From: Xanthostigma xanthostigma
Taxonomy: Eukaryota; Arthropoda; Insecta; Raphidioptera; Raphidiidae
NCBI GenBank assembly: GCA_963575645.1
Contig: OY754469.1
Span: 14,836,001 to 14,900,000 of the forward strand
Direction of reading: 5' to 3'
DNA: 64,000 bases
In this document: one piece after another, positions 22,840 through 33,919 of the stretch
How the letters are laid out: every line of letters begins with the position of its first letter
Numbering within the stretch: position 1 is the first letter of the stretch
Position numbers and translations under genes: made by a program
The notes under the pieces: generated by a model
Databases searched by the model: none
The model's input: the letters and a program-made list of their open reading frames with translations, nothing else
What the model was told of the DNA's origin: nothing

Positions 22840-23517
22840 CAAGACCGTAGCCAGGAGGGGGTCGAGCTCCGGACCAGAGACAATAGGTAACTTTATTTTA
22901 AAATAATAATAATTATGCGTTTAACGTTCATTTCTTGACTTTATCCTATAACAGACGCCATTTGCACCATTACTATTTACCATATATCACAATTCCCGTT
23001 ATTTTCTACATTCAACTTCAACTAATTAATAGCATTGGGCGAATGAAGGAATTTTAGGACATTCGGATAAGGTAGGCCAATTTTGGACATAGAGTTTGAC
23101 AGGTAGTCGGACATGGCCTTGAATAAGGAACCATCTCGATATTTATCTGTAATTATTGAGAGAAACCATGGAAAACCTTATCATGATGGCCTGTACAGGA
23201 ATTACCGTTTCTCGGCGAGAGGCAGTAGGAAAAAGTTCCAGTCACATCTGCCCCAGTCGGGATTTGAACCCGATACCTCCCGAATGCGAGTCTAGTGCTC
23301 TCACCACTACGCTACACTGCTCGGTCCTTTATCTTAAAATAAACATATAATTTTACATAAATACTATTAAAAGGCCACCAACGTGGATGATCATCAGAAA
23401 TAAAGCGCCTGACAACAATCCTGGATTGGTATGTTGAAAACGGTGGGTTGGCTAAGGAAATTCGGGGAGGGGGGGAGTTGAAGACAAACCCCCTCCTCTC
23501 GCCCGGCTGCGGCCTTG
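22840..23517. mobile_element. hAT-like element split by a SINE
   Basis: Ends CAAGACCGTAGCCAGG and (inverted) CTGCGGCCTTG. Flanks CATTCGAT and CTTTTGAT match at 6 of 8. The same family at 60,493-60,858 has a clean 8-bp duplication. The SINE at 22,907-23,326 interrupts it between sequences that are contiguous in the other copy. Confidence 0.7.
22907..23326 (-). mobile_element. Complete tRNA-derived SINE with target duplication
   Basis: The minus strand starts with a tRNA-like head GGACCGAGCAGTGTAGCGTA, containing an A box (TAGCGTAGTGG) and a B box (GGTTCAAATCC), continues through a ~330-bp body and ends in an ATT-repeat tail. A 16-bp duplication with one mismatch flanks it (22,891-22,906 CTTTATTTTAAAATAA; 23,327-23,342). 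Duplication length and tail indicate LINE-mediated insertion. Confidence 0.85.
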
Positions 23518-24007
23518 CTTTTGATATAGCTACAAAACGGTATTTGGATAAACTATACCATTGTTAGCATCACATTTACTAACCAACAGTTAAAGCCCTG
23601 CGTGTTGGTTGCACTGTAAAACGAAATTTTCAATGCTGCCAACCGTTATGTCTGGTGAAGTTTTCGTTTTGTTCGCACGAACAACCGCCTCACGTCTGAG
23701 CGAATGATTTCACCACATCTGTTTTAATAAAACTCCCGGCATGCAGTCGGAGAGCTTAGACTTGCTGAACTTGCGCATTGTTTTTTCTATTTCCGTTTTT
23801 ATATTTTACTTGATAGATGCAGCTGTTTTCATCTAACGAAATATTGAATCGATCTTCAATTATTGTATCATCTAATGCTGTTATGCAACCTTGAACTGTT
23901 TCTTACCACGTTTTATTTAACTCGCTTTCTCGTGTGTCTGTCCGGGTGGACAGATACATATAATTCATTCTTACTTGTTTACCGTTATAAGGCATATAGC
24001 TATCGCT
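23518..24007. other. No recognisable feature
   Basis: Moderately GC-richer sequence without recognised coding or repeat content. Confidence 0.5.
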
Positions 24008-24078
24008 GGTCTATGGCTCAGTTGGTTAGAGCGTCGTGCTAATAACGCGAAGGTCGCGGGTTCGATCCCCCATGGGAC
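24008..24078 (+). tRNA. tRNA-Ile(AAT)-like pseudogene or SINE head
   Basis: A box TGGCTCAGTTGG, anticodon stem TCGTG/CGCGA around loop CTAATAA (anticodon AAT, 24,041-24,043), and B box GGTTCGATCCC are all present. The middle matches eukaryotic tRNA-Ile closely. About one base is missing before the D stem and one in the T stem, leaving 71 bases, a weakened T stem and acceptor mismatches. I therefore think it is not functional. No SINE body was recognised downstream. Confidence 0.6.
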
Positions 24079-24192
24079 ATATAATAATATTATGTTTTTA
24101 CGATGTAATTTTTTTACTAAAAAGTATAAAAATAATAAGATAAATACAAAAAAAAATTATATCGTAAAAAAATAATATTATTTTATATTTTT

Positions 24193-24475
24193 AGTTCGCT
24201 TTAAAAGTCTTTTAAAGCGAACTAAAAAATATAAAATAATTTATTTTAGACAGATTTTTAACTTGTTATAGGATTTGAAACGAAAAACTTGAGGCGCATG
24301 CGAAAGTTATAGATACCTATAAAAAGTGTATATCAATGAAAAGTAGCTATCAATGAAAAAATCTACTTATGAGATAAAACGAATAATGCGCCCCACGTTT
24401 TTCGTTTCAAATCCTACAAGTTAAAAATCTGTCTGTAAAGAAATTATTTATACTTAGTAGTTCGCTTTAAAAACG
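24193..24475. mobile_element. Foldback element with TTTTAAAGCGAACTA ends
   Basis: A 31-bp palindrome (24,193-24,223; arms AGTTCGCTTTAAAAG) leads into arms ACAGATTTTTAACTTGT and ACAAGTTAAAAATCTGT, which pair across 24,247-24,436, and a closing TAGTTCGCTTTAAAAA. Confidence 0.65.
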
Positions 24476-25335
24476 TGTTATATATTTTTTTTTTGTATAT
24501 TTTATTTCATTATTTAAATCTATATGGTTCAAACTCACAACGTAATATATTATTGACTGTATAGTTTTTCTAACACTAGTTTAGTCCGGCCCTGTAAACA
24601 ACAAGCATAAGATTCACCGTTCTTAAATAAAGCAGCTATGAATAATTTAAAGTTTTTAGTTTGAAGTGCCCGTAAAGCCTATAAAAGACATCAGGTAGCG
24701 TTTGAAGTTTGTATTTTAAATTAAAAAAAAGTTCTATGTAAAGAAACTTGGTAATTATTTTTTAACAAAGCAACATTCACTATAGCTATAAGTAATGGAA
24801 CACAAAAGTAGCGATTAGATGCTCTTTAGGGAAAAAATGGAAAGAATCTATTTTATTAAACAGTCGCTACAAAATTTGATTTATATCGCATTTCTTGTTC
24901 ATCTGATAATTTTTTTATTTACGACCTATTATAACGACCATTTTTTCTACAAATCTACTGTCAGAAATGGGACCTATAATGTAAAAAGTGAAAGATAATG
25001 AGAAGAATGTCTTATAAAGAAAAACCTAACGAATTGGTTCACGAACAATGCAAAGCAAGTTTTAAAAGAAAAAAAACGTTTTTATTTTCAAAGTTTCCTG
25101 TATGGCATTTTCTCTGTTATGTATGAAGAGTTTAAAAAATGCATAACATTTCAAATGGGATCTTCTGTTTTAATTCAAAGAGTACTTTATTTACACGAAG
25201 TCAGTGCCGTACGTCATATTATAATCTTAACTGATTACATGTAGGCATGCGAATTATTTTCAAAATTTCATAAATTAAACAAACAAACTCTTCAGCTTTA
25301 TATATTAGTATAGATTTATAAGAAAGTCTTTTATT
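24476..25335. other. Unassigned, Helitron scrap near the right end
   Basis: 25,270-25,317 is an inverted Helitron 5' end (CAAACAAACTCTTCAGCTTT...TTAGTATAGA). Otherwise AT-rich, with no gene or repeat recognised. Confidence 0.5.
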
Positions 25336-25428
25336 GCACATACCGCTAAACTAGCGGTATGTGCTTTATTATCGCTTTGTGCGTCAGAGCTGACTTTCGT
25401 TCATATAAGAAGTTATATCTAAGTTAAT
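25336..25428 (+). repeat. Hairpin plus dispersed repeat
   Basis: GCACATACCGCTA and TAGCGGTATGTGC form a perfect 13-bp stem with a 3-base loop (25,336-25,364). The following AAAGCGAT...CAGAGCTGACTTTCGTTCA tract is shared, inverted, with 21,190-21,255. Confidence 0.65.
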
Positions 25429-25572
25429 TTCACAGGAAATCCATTCAAATTGAAGCTTTTTGAAAAGAGGAGATTCTAATCTATAAAATAGAACCATTTT
25501 TAAATCAATTTGAGTTCATAAATACTTTTAAAATTGTAATTGAAAATCACAAACAGCAGTTGTCGGTTGGTC

Positions 25573-25652
25573 TGTACGTATGTACGTACGTATGTACGTA
25601 TGTACGTACGTATGTACGTATGTACGTACGTATGTACGTATGTACGTACGTC
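25573..25652. repeat. TACG/TATG simple-repeat array
   Basis: About 80 bp of alternating GTACGTAC and GTATGTAC units. It opens false reading frames on both strands. Confidence 0.9.
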
Positions 25653-25908
25653 ACGACTCTACAGATCGCAATTTTGGTCGGATTGCCTTGGGTTATATTT
25701 TATTCACTTTGTTTACTATCAGACCAGAACCCTATTTAAATTCACTAAAATGTGTTCAGTAGTTTTATTTTTATAAACAGTTTTATTTTTTATTATTTTT
25801 GACAGCTAATAGTTTAAAAACAATATAATAATTGCTGTGTAAATATAGTGTAATCCATAAAACAAGTGCTACACTTGTATACCGTAATAACACTACTACA
25901 CGTATTAG

Positions 25909-25981
25909 GCCGCCGTGGCGTAATGGTTATGCCGTTGGATCCCCAAGGGCAAGGTCCTGGGTTCGATTCCTTACGAAATCA
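25909..25981 (+). mobile_element. Degenerate tRNA-like SINE head
   Basis: A box TGGCGTAATGG and B box GGTTCGATTCC sit 44 bp apart (start to start). The T stem and acceptor no longer pair and no clear anticodon stem remains, so it is a tRNA-derived repeat. A T-rich tract follows. Confidence 0.5.
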
Positions 25982-26241
25982 TTGAATTTTTTCTTTTTTT
26001 TTCTTTTTATTTTGTTTTATTTTATTCCACTTGATATTAATTATATATTATATTATGTATAGTTCTTAATTTTTTTTATTTTTGCAAACTTAAAAAAAAT
26101 ATTTTTTCAATTTTTAATTATTTATTTCTTTAAATTTTGAAATCTTTTTAAATTTATTTAAGTTAATTTATTAAAAATATTTTTTAATTGTTATTTTTTT
26201 ATCATACAGTGGAAAACTTGCGGGATGTGCACTTTTGGTTT

Positions 26242-26545
26242 TTAGCTTTTAACTGTTTTTAGCTTCACAGTCTTTAAATTCCACACATGTAAAGGTAATT
26301 TATTACAAATTTTTACACTTGTATTAAATGGGCAGTTCAGTGTGGTTGTTAAATTTGCTTTGTAATTTATATTTTCTTTACTTCTGGTTTGATAGTTATG
26401 TATTTGATTTCTTTTACTAAAATTATAGCTTTCGTTTTTTTTGTAAAATAATATACAGTTCAAAATAAAAACACTGTAAACAGTAAGAACATTAAAATTC
26501 TTGAATAAAAGCCGACATGAGTGTGAGTTTGTTATTGCACTGAAA
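26242..26545 (-). pseudogene. Reverse transcriptase C-terminal remnant
   Basis: The minus frame shows the block order of CR1/Jockey-like reverse transcriptase tails: SCRLLFKNFNVLTVYSVFIL, then an HNYQTRSKENINYK segment and KICNKLPLHVWNLKTVK. Roughly 95 residues survive. Its 5' end abuts family D sequence at 26,546-26,550, where similarity switches abruptly. No catalytic motif is present. Confidence 0.65.
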
Positions 26546-26549
26546 AAAA

Positions 26550-27165
26550 TCCAGCTAATTGGGCGACGGGACCATTCCAAATTCAAAATGTTGACATTTG
26601 GTATAGTATAATAAAGAAAATAAAATTTCTGTTATCGTGCGAGGTGACGCGGGTAATGACTAGTATTAAATATGACATTTTCTATTCATTGCCATGGTTA
26701 CCTACATAATATGTTCTACGTCATGTAAAAATTAATCAAAGCATGCTTAACTAGTTTATTTCTGACAGATTTACAAACCTGCTGATTTTTTTTTTATTTT
26801 CAAAACTGTAAAATTTAGAGAAAAAATTTTTTTATCGAAACTTTCTTGAAAAAATAAATAGAATAATAAGTCGTTATGACAAGTATACCATTATTATATA
26901 AAAAACAACGTTATAGCATATATCTCTTCTGCGCGTGCGTCGATTTTCCCCAAAAACAATAGGGCATACCAAACATCCTCTCAAAAATCCGCTCATCCGT
27001 TTGACCTGTATCGTGCTCACAGACAAACAGGCGCACAGAGTTTTTCCAAAAATATTTTTTTGGATTCGGAGGACCTCAAAACGAAAATATTGTAAAATTA
27101 TGAAAAGTGAATTTTGACTTAAACTAGTACCATTCCCTACTTGTGGGGTTGGAATTATAAAAACT
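26550..27165 (+). mobile_element. Dispersed repeat family D, copy 2
   Basis: Same landmarks and orientation as 3,121-3,740, including GGGCGACGGGACCATTCC and GAGGTGACGCGGGTAATGAC. It ends near TAGTACCATTCCC, so both ends carry an ACCATTCC-type word. Confidence 0.7.
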
Positions 27166-27442
27166 ATTTGGAAAAATGTAAAAAAAAAAATATTATTCGA
27201 CGTTTACTTCCGCGAAGATAATTAGCTCCGCTAGCGGGCAATAGAGCAGGATTGAACTGCCTTGTTATTATGGTTTCAAACCGCGAAGCTTCTTAATAAA
27301 CGATATGGCAGGGAGCGCAACGAAAACGACATCTGACGGCCACATGAAATCATACTCTACAACCGTTGCATGATTTATTGTTCACTTAGTCCACCGCTCA
27401 CGCTGCGATCGATTCTATACTCTGAACTCGGTCAATACCAGT

Positions 27443-27446
<4 letters not shown>

Positions 27447-27473
<27 letters not shown>

Positions 27474-27960
27474 TAATTTATTTGTAGAGCCAATTTGGAT
27501 ACAAAGCGTCAAAATAAAAAAATTTACATATTTTACATGATCATACAAACAAGTTTTAATCAAATATTGTTTTAGTTTTTTTTTTGAAAGAAGTGATGTT
27601 GCTTGTATTTTTTATATCGGTAGGCAGGTCATAGTCAAACGCTATTTTTATTGTGAAGCGAAATATCTCATTCAAAATACATATATTTCAACTTAAATAT
27701 GTTTGTTTGATTTTAGAAAATGGTCCTAGCTGATAATAACTTCTCAGTACTTTACTGCAAACTGTATGTAGAGCGTATATATAGGACAATTCAGTATATG
27801 CGTCAAGGATTCCAACTCCAAGGAATAAGGGATCCTTCATTTCTGCTAAAGATCTACGGAACACAAGTCTAGTGTATAAGTTGAATGTATTGCGCCTGGG
27901 GGTATTGCAAAGTACAGTCACAGCTGGTCTAGGAAAACGGAACGCTGCGTTATAGGTTAG
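27447..27960 (-). mobile_element. Decayed non-LTR retrotransposon 3' end with GATA tail
   Basis: A GATA tandem tail (27,447-27,472) follows, on the minus strand, a frame ending YDLPTDIKNTS...SFKKKTKTIF (27,557-27,673), which fits the LP..I...SFK..L pattern closing many non-LTR reverse transcriptases. Upstream frames are broken by stops. Confidence 0.5.
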
Positions 27961-28091
27961 AATCAGAATGGCAATACATTAAGGCCCTACTTCTACTATA
28001 TCTACTGCGGCGACAAAAGATCAGAGTATACTAAAAATACGTAGACGTTCAACTTATTTAAAAAAAACGAATGTGCTTTAGACCACCCGAC

Positions 28092-28639
28092 TGAAGTAAA
28101 ACTTCTTCCTGCCATAATTTGTTATTATTCCCCGAAAATTCACAAAGTATGAACTTTAAAATGATTTTACAATTTTATTCACTTTAAACGTAGAATATTT
28201 AATGTATTGAACAAAATATTGATTTATAAAATTGTTCAAGTTCTAAATGAGCAGTCTAATGTAAGAAGAAATAAATATAAATATAAAAATAATGAAAACA
28301 AAAGTAATAAATTGCAATTACTTAGCTCTCGTTGGATTTTAAGCGTAAATCTTTATGAAATATTATTTAAAGTAGGTTTACAAAACTTTTTTCTGTCACC
28401 CGATAGCGCCACTAGCAAGTAAAGTATGTGTCATTCTATTGTTAGTACTGCTTATATTTTCGGCCACCTGATGGCGCCACTAGCCAGTGAAGTATTTGTC
28501 ACCCTCTTTTTATTTTCACTAACTTATATCTCCCTCTCAACTTCCGTTCGCCTCGCCCGATCACACTTCCGTAAATCTCTCGTCAGGCATTCACCAGCTT
28601 ACTCCGCAAGTCAAGCGTGCGTAAAGAAGTTTTACTTCA
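28092..28639 (-). mobile_element. Inverted-repeat element family R, copy 2
   Basis: TGAAGTAAAACTTCTT at 28,092 and AAGAAGTTTTACTTCA at 28,624-28,639 are exact 16-bp inverted ends. The interior carries ATTTTCGGCCACCTGATGGC and AACTTATATCTCCCTCTCAA, shared inverted with 6,855-7,300. A stretch near 28,205-28,395 is absent from copy 1. Confidence 0.7.
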
Positions 28640-28761
28640 AAAACTGTATCTGAAACATTTAAATACACAAAAATAACATTAAAGTATACTTGATAATGTT
28701 AAGAATATTCATAACTGTAGTTGGAAAAAAACAAAATTAAATTTTTTTTAAAAACCCACGC

Positions 28762-28818
28762 GGATTCGGTACCTCTTGAATGCGAGTCTAGTGCTCTCAC
28801 CACTACGTCATCCCGCTA
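28762..28818 (-). mobile_element. SINE head fragment
   Basis: The minus strand reads ACGTAGTGGTGAGAGCACTA and GACTCGCATTC, the same tRNA-like head as the complete SINE at 22,907-23,326; the B box is damaged. Confidence 0.65.
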
Positions 28819-29094
28819 GTTAGAATATTTTAATATAGGATTGAAAATAATGATAAAAAAGTGTGTGTGTCAGCTCCGACGCACGACTGTAGTTTACTCC
28901 TTAGATACGCTGTATAATGTATTCCATCTCATTCTTTTGCACGTTAAATCCTACAGATATATATTATGTTTGTCTCTTTTGAATCGAACGAGCGTAACGC
29001 CACTTTTGAAGCGCTGGAGCGTTACGCCTCACCAATTGATTTTACTACTCATAAAATTTCCGTACCGGGCCTTATAACTCACAATCGTTTCGTA

Positions 29095-29615
29095 AGGAGT
29101 AAATTCCAAAACATCGTTATAGCATATATCTCTTTGCGCATGCGCCGACTTTCCCCAAAAACAATAGAGCACTTCATATTTGGATATCAAACATCCCCCC
29201 AAAATTTGTTTTCAATCCGCTCATCCGTGGTGTTGAAATGGTAAAAAATGTCAAAAATGACGTTTGCATCTGTCAATAATTTTTAATAAGTTTTAATAAT
29301 TAGTTATTCAAATCGTTAACTCAGAAGGCGTTGCATTTCACAAAATACTAATGTCAAAAATTGAATTACTGTATTAGAAATGTAGCCGTTTCATTTTAAG
29401 ACTATACATACGCAATCTTCTAATTTCCATGTCACATTGTGGGGCAGACAAAGACGACCGATCTCCGTGCGCGATGTATAAGACAAAATTGAATCTATAC
29501 AGCTATTTTTCTATATAAATATGTATAAAAAAACTGTTTGGGCAAATTCTGTAGTAGGAAATCTATGTAAAATTTTCTCCTCTTTCGTTTAAGACTGGTT
29601 TCAAACAGATCTGAT
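29095..29615 (+). mobile_element. Family D relative, variant 3' half
   Basis: The first 140 bp match family D (TATAGCATATATCTCTTTGC, AATCCGCTCATCCG). After that it continues with AGAAGGCGTTGCATTTCAC and CTATTTTTCTATATAAAT, shared with 45,841-46,290 but absent from the other D copies. Confidence 0.6.
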
Positions 29616-30637
29616 GTAAACGTCAACTTTTGGGTAGAACAAAGGCACTATTTTTTACCCTTCCTCTAAGCTTTGAATTTTGAGTAGGATCCACATAATC
29701 CCGAGCATATAGATTGTGCGTGTACAGTTCGAAGGTCACGTACATGTGCGTAAAATAGCAGCTTTGACTGTACAGTGTACAAAGACACTGCAAACTCGAA
29801 GCAGTCAATACATATGCTTTGCGATATGAACAAGTTTTATGCACGTTTTTCAAGAAAAATACAATGTAGAACATGAATACAACGTTTGACGACTTAGTTT
29901 TGTAATTAGGCGAATAGGGGTCGTTCGTCCAATTATAGTTCAGGTTGTAAAATGTAGAGGAGCCAGTGTGCTGTGAGCTAGTATACTTTCGAACTCGGCC
30001 AATGAGGATGCTTTAATAATAGTTAAGATGTTACGATCTTTTTAAAGAGCTTCTCTAAGACGTTGTCCCTCATCGATGGGCGATTCGTTGTCTGTGGGTG
30101 GCAGCGGCGGCATTCAGCTAGCTCAGCAGGTAAGGGCGAGAATACGTGATGAAATAGTTGCTCTAATTTAAATTCATCGCCGCTCTGTTGATGAAAAATT
30201 CGTCGATATTATGGAAAGGAAACCACCCGGAAAAATTAAGACGAAATTGTAAATTAAAGTAAGGTTAACTTTTTTGGAACTTGATAGATTTTTTCCACGT
30301 TTTCTGTAACTTCATTTTGTTTCGAATTTATATGGATTTAAAATGAACATTGGTAAATGTCGTCCGGCTCGTCTTTCTCGGCGCTCGTGTAATACGACAA
30401 TGCTGAATAGCATAACAGCACAATTTATTTCATGCATTATAGATACGCCCGCTAGATTAATTGTTGATTATAGATGCTCGACAACACCAAAAAAATGCGA
30501 TTTTTTTGGAGAAAAATCGAAATCATTAAGAACTTTGTTAAAATTAATATGTTTGTAGAAAAAGACGCTCTCATTTCATTGTAAGCACAAGCAAACGTCT
30601 GTATCTCTTCTGGTTTAGATATCGTGTTAATTTAAAG
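29616..30637. other. Unassigned apart from a coding-like tract
   Basis: No repeat shared with the rest of the window was recognised. Contains the broken frame at 30,076-30,252. Confidence 0.5.
30076..30252 (+). pseudogene. Unrecognised coding-like tract with one stop
   Basis: From ATG at 30,076 a frame gives MGDSLSVGGSGGIQLAQQVR..., hits TAA at 30,169 and continues in the same frame for 26 more codons (SVDEKFVDIMERKPPGKIK) to a second stop. Composition looks protein-like and GC-richer than the flanks. CAG|GTAAGG at 30,127-30,135 also fits a splice donor, so the first 18 codons could instead be a short exon. I do not recognise the product; it may be chance. Confidence 0.25.
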
Positions 30638-31478
30638 CAGTGATTCCCAAAGTTGATCCCCAGGGGTCGACTGTAACTTGCAAAGGGTCCATATCAGCGA
30701 AAAAAATTGAGGGTACATGAAATGAAAATGGGAGACAACGATAGTGGATCTCCTAACAAAAAAAAGAAACAAATTGGACATCGTTAACCGAGGAGATTTT
30801 AATGGAAACCTAACTAAATTGATGCCAAATGTTGAAAATTTATTATTAAAGCATCAGGTTCATCCTTCACACTAAAAGCATGTATTTTTTTTGAGTTATT
30901 TTATGTAACAGAAAGTAAATTTTAATTTGGTTCGTTTTAATTTAAATTTAATACACTACACTTCACTTACCGTTAAAAAAATTAAATCTTTCGAAGTGTG
31001 TAGCACTATACCGGCTGTTAAAAATACATTTCAAGTTAGTGAATTTGCAAAAAAAACAATATCAGGTAAGCAGGCGCATGGGCGTACCCAGCTTTTAGTC
31101 CAGAGGGGAGGGGGGAAAATCAGAAATTTCTTAAGCCGGGACCCCGGTGCTTGTTTTGTCCTAGACACTTCACGAAGACACTTAAGTACATTAGATATAT
31201 GTAGTGTGTAGGGGAAACGCCCGCGGGAGATTCTGTTTCATAGGTAGTCAAATAAATAAACAAAAATTAAATATTTATTTATGAAATTTAAATTAGACAT
31301 CTATTTTAAAAGTAATTTTCAAGGATCTTCAGCAAAACGGTTTAAGACGTCTCCCAAAATCCAGGGGGGCAGCTGGCCCCCTCTGCTCTTCACTGGGTAC
31401 GTCCATGAGCAGGGGGTTTATTCAAAACCGAAAAATATGGCAAGTGGTCTACGAGACAAAAAAGTATGGAAACCTCTG
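30638..31478. mobile_element. Non-autonomous hAT element, copy 2, with insertion
   Basis: Ends CAGTGATTCCCAAAG and (inverted) CAGAGGTTTCCATAC, flanked by a perfect 8-bp duplication ATTTAAAG (30,630-30,637 and 31,479-31,486). It matches 16,088-16,640 in reverse orientation once the nested element at 31,075-31,407 is removed. Confidence 0.9.
31075..31407. mobile_element. Nested element with CATGGGCGTACCCAG ends
   Basis: Inverted ends CATGGGCGTACCCAG and CTGGGTACGTCCATG. AGCAGG occurs on both sides (31,069-31,074 and 31,408-31,413), and the uninterrupted hAT copy has a single such site, so the target duplication is about 6 bp. Non-coding. The superfamily is not decided. Confidence 0.8.
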
Positions 31479-31486
31479 ATTTAAAG

Positions 31487-32009
31487 TTTCTCAAAAATTG
31501 AAAACTAAAAAACGTGGATCGATCAAACTTAAAGAGTACAGACATTTGCTTGTGATACATTAGCATGATATACTGCCAACCATTCGCCCAGTTATTTCTA
31601 CACTGACAACGAACAAAGCTATTATTTTCGTGGATTGTGTGGAGTAGATACAAAGTTTAACTCAAGCGCGATCTGCTGTTATTATTTCCGCTGAGTTGAC
31701 TGAACGCGACCCCTCGCTCAATCTCTCCACCAAAGATGACGTAGTAAGAAGGCAATATGAGATCGTTTTAGTGCAGTTATTTTATTGTTCTATTTTTACA
31801 AAAAAAAAAAAAAAAAACACTTAATTTCGTGGCCAGTTGTCTTGACATACGAAAACCACGAACAATGAATCTGAGCATTATTGCGCTTCGTGTTTTGATT
31901 GGATTTTTAGGTTACATTGTTGCGATTCTTTTTCAGTTTTCAAATAGATTTGTTTTTATTCAATCGATTCCGTTAGAGAGACATGACTTTAATTTTAAAT
32001 ATATTTTCA
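31487..32009. other. No recognisable feature
   Basis: Contains an 18-base A run near 31,800. Otherwise no gene or shared repeat recognised. Confidence 0.5.
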
Positions 32010-32075
32010 CTAGTTGCTACCCGCGGCTCCGCACGCAATTGAGCTGAAATAATATTTTATAACAACAGTGGAGCT
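32010..32075 (-). mobile_element. Helitron-like 3' end scrap
   Basis: The minus strand ends GCGGAGCCGCGGGTAGCAAC followed by TAGT, with a short GC hairpin. Too short to assign firmly. Confidence 0.35.
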
Positions 32076-32114
32076 CCACCGTATTATTAGACACGGCTAA
32101 TATACACTATAATA

Positions 32115-32932
32115 CAGGTGAGTCATTTTAATTTTCGGATGAGATTATTTTTTCAGGGCAGGGTAAATCGAAAAATGATTCAGGCCTCAGGGCAAAATTG
32201 ATTTGTTCAACTGTTCAAAACCATTCAGGTTCAACTTTTTTTTAAATGAGAGCCCTCATTTTTCACATCATTCGATTGGCAGTGAAAGAACATGAAATTT
32301 TTTTTCCCAAACAGTTTTTTCCAAACTCCGTATTTTCCGGGATATCCATGGTTACAAAATTTGAATTTCCAAATTCTTATGATAATTTTTATATTGCCGA
32401 AACGTAGATTTTTTTGAAAAATCGCAAAAAACAAAAATTTTTTAGAATTTTTCAAGGAATAAATTCTAATTAAAAAAAATTGCTTACTTTCTGGTATTTC
32501 GATGTCTGAAATCTGAATAGTTAGAATAATTTTTTTTCGAGTGCAAACATTTTTTTAAAAATTGGAATTGATTCCTTGAAAAATTCCAAAAACTTTTTGT
32601 TTCTTACGATTTTTCAAAAAAATCTACGATTCGCCAGTAAAAAAATCACAAAAATTTGGAAATTCAAATTTTGGACCTTGGATACCTATCCCGAAAAATT
32701 CAGGGCTTGGAGATAATTTTTTAGGACAAAAGTTTCATATTTTTTCACGACCAATCGAATGCCGATGTGAAAAATGAGGGTTCCCATTTAACAAAAAGTT
32801 GACCAAAAATGACCTTGAACCATCGACCCAAGGCTAAAAGTCGAACCAATCAACTTTGCCCTGAACCTTTTTTCGATTTTACCCTACCCTGAAAAGATAA
32901 TCTTATCCAAAGATTAAAATGACTCATCCCTG
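32115..32932. mobile_element. 818-bp foldback element with TA target
   Basis: CAGGTGAGTCATTTTAAT at the left is mirrored by ATTAAAATGACTCATCCCTG at the right, with TA on both sides. The halves stay complementary with indels for almost 400 bp each (CCTCATTTTTCACATC with GATGTGAAAAATGAGG). It is probably a non-autonomous DNA transposon made almost entirely of terminal repeat. Confidence 0.8.
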
Positions 32933-32959
32933 TATAGTGTATCTATAGTATATACCCGT

Positions 32960-33445
32960 CCTTCCACCATAAAACTATTGTACTTCCACCGTAAACTCAA
33001 ATTTAGGGGCGATAGCGGAAATTTCGGGTTCAAGTCCCAACAGTGACATTGTTGGGAAAATAATATTTTCTTATATATCATTGTAACTGTAACAATGTGT
33101 GAACCATTTATATACAAGAATAACAAACTGTGTGATAAATTTGTGTTCTTACGTCATAAATTATAATGACTCAATTGCTAAACAATCATCTGTCTACATT
33201 ACCAGATATTGACCTTTTTGACATCGGCCTTCGTAAAATGTCCAGCTGCTATAATAAATGATTTTTAATGTACTTGGTACTATTGTGAACATGTAAGAAC
33301 TCATATTATTATTATTATTTTTTTTTGTTTTGTGTTACATCTTATTTTATAATTTGTGTGCGTGTATATTAATTATGAATACTACTCTGTAATTGGGCAT
33401 TTTGCCGGTTGAGTACGTTCAATAAAAATAAATATATATAATGTT
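32960..33445 (+). mobile_element. Retroposon 3' end
   Basis: ACTCTGTAATTGGGCATTTT and GTTGAGTACGTTCAATAAA near 33,385-33,425 recur at 59,884-59,930, each followed by an AATAAA-type A/T tail, as at LINE or SINE 3' ends. A B-box-like GGGTTCAAGTCCC at 33,027 could be the head of a tRNA-derived unit. Confidence 0.5.
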
Positions 33446-33919
33446 ACGTAATTATTAATACCAATTGATTTCTAATAATTCGAGTAAAGTCGGTCAATCG
33501 GTTGTAAAATCTGAATTCAGTAAGTACTGATAGAGCCTATTGTTGATGAATGTATTTGGCACATCACAATACATTGTTGTTAACCAACAATAATGAAGGA
33601 CGGACCACACGAAGAGGCAACAGTCACATCCTATCTAGTATAATGCCTGTATCATGCATTCTGACGTCACATCCTGTTAGCTATAGCGGCCTGTCAACCT
33701 CTTACGTTAATCACAGTCAGGACATATCCAGCGAGAGATCAAACTTATGTCACATGTTTCAATAAAACAAATCGAAATCATACAAACATAAACACTGAAG
33801 ATTTAATAAACACGTTCACTTTTAGAGCAATAATAAAGATCTCTATTCTCAGAAATTATTTAAAAATTTTGAGATTTTTTAAGAAAGATTGTTGATCTCA
33901 AAATCGATGCGCAACAATT
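33446..33919. other. No recognisable feature
   Basis: A 71-codon frame at 33,550-33,765 has no known motif. Confidence 0.5.

Noticed and set aside
24008-24078. Functional tRNA-Ile gene
   Set aside because: Missing bases at the D-arm junction and T stem, plus acceptor mismatches, make proper folding unlikely; kept only as a tRNA-like pseudogene.
25540-25776. Open frames rich in TYVR repeats
   Set aside because: Created by the TACG/TATG simple repeat; all frames without stops there read as short peptide repeats.
32396-32420. GCCGAAACGTAG as another hammerhead core
   Set aside because: No CTGANGA box or stem II partner upstream on the same strand; it lies inside the foldback element at 32,115-32,932.
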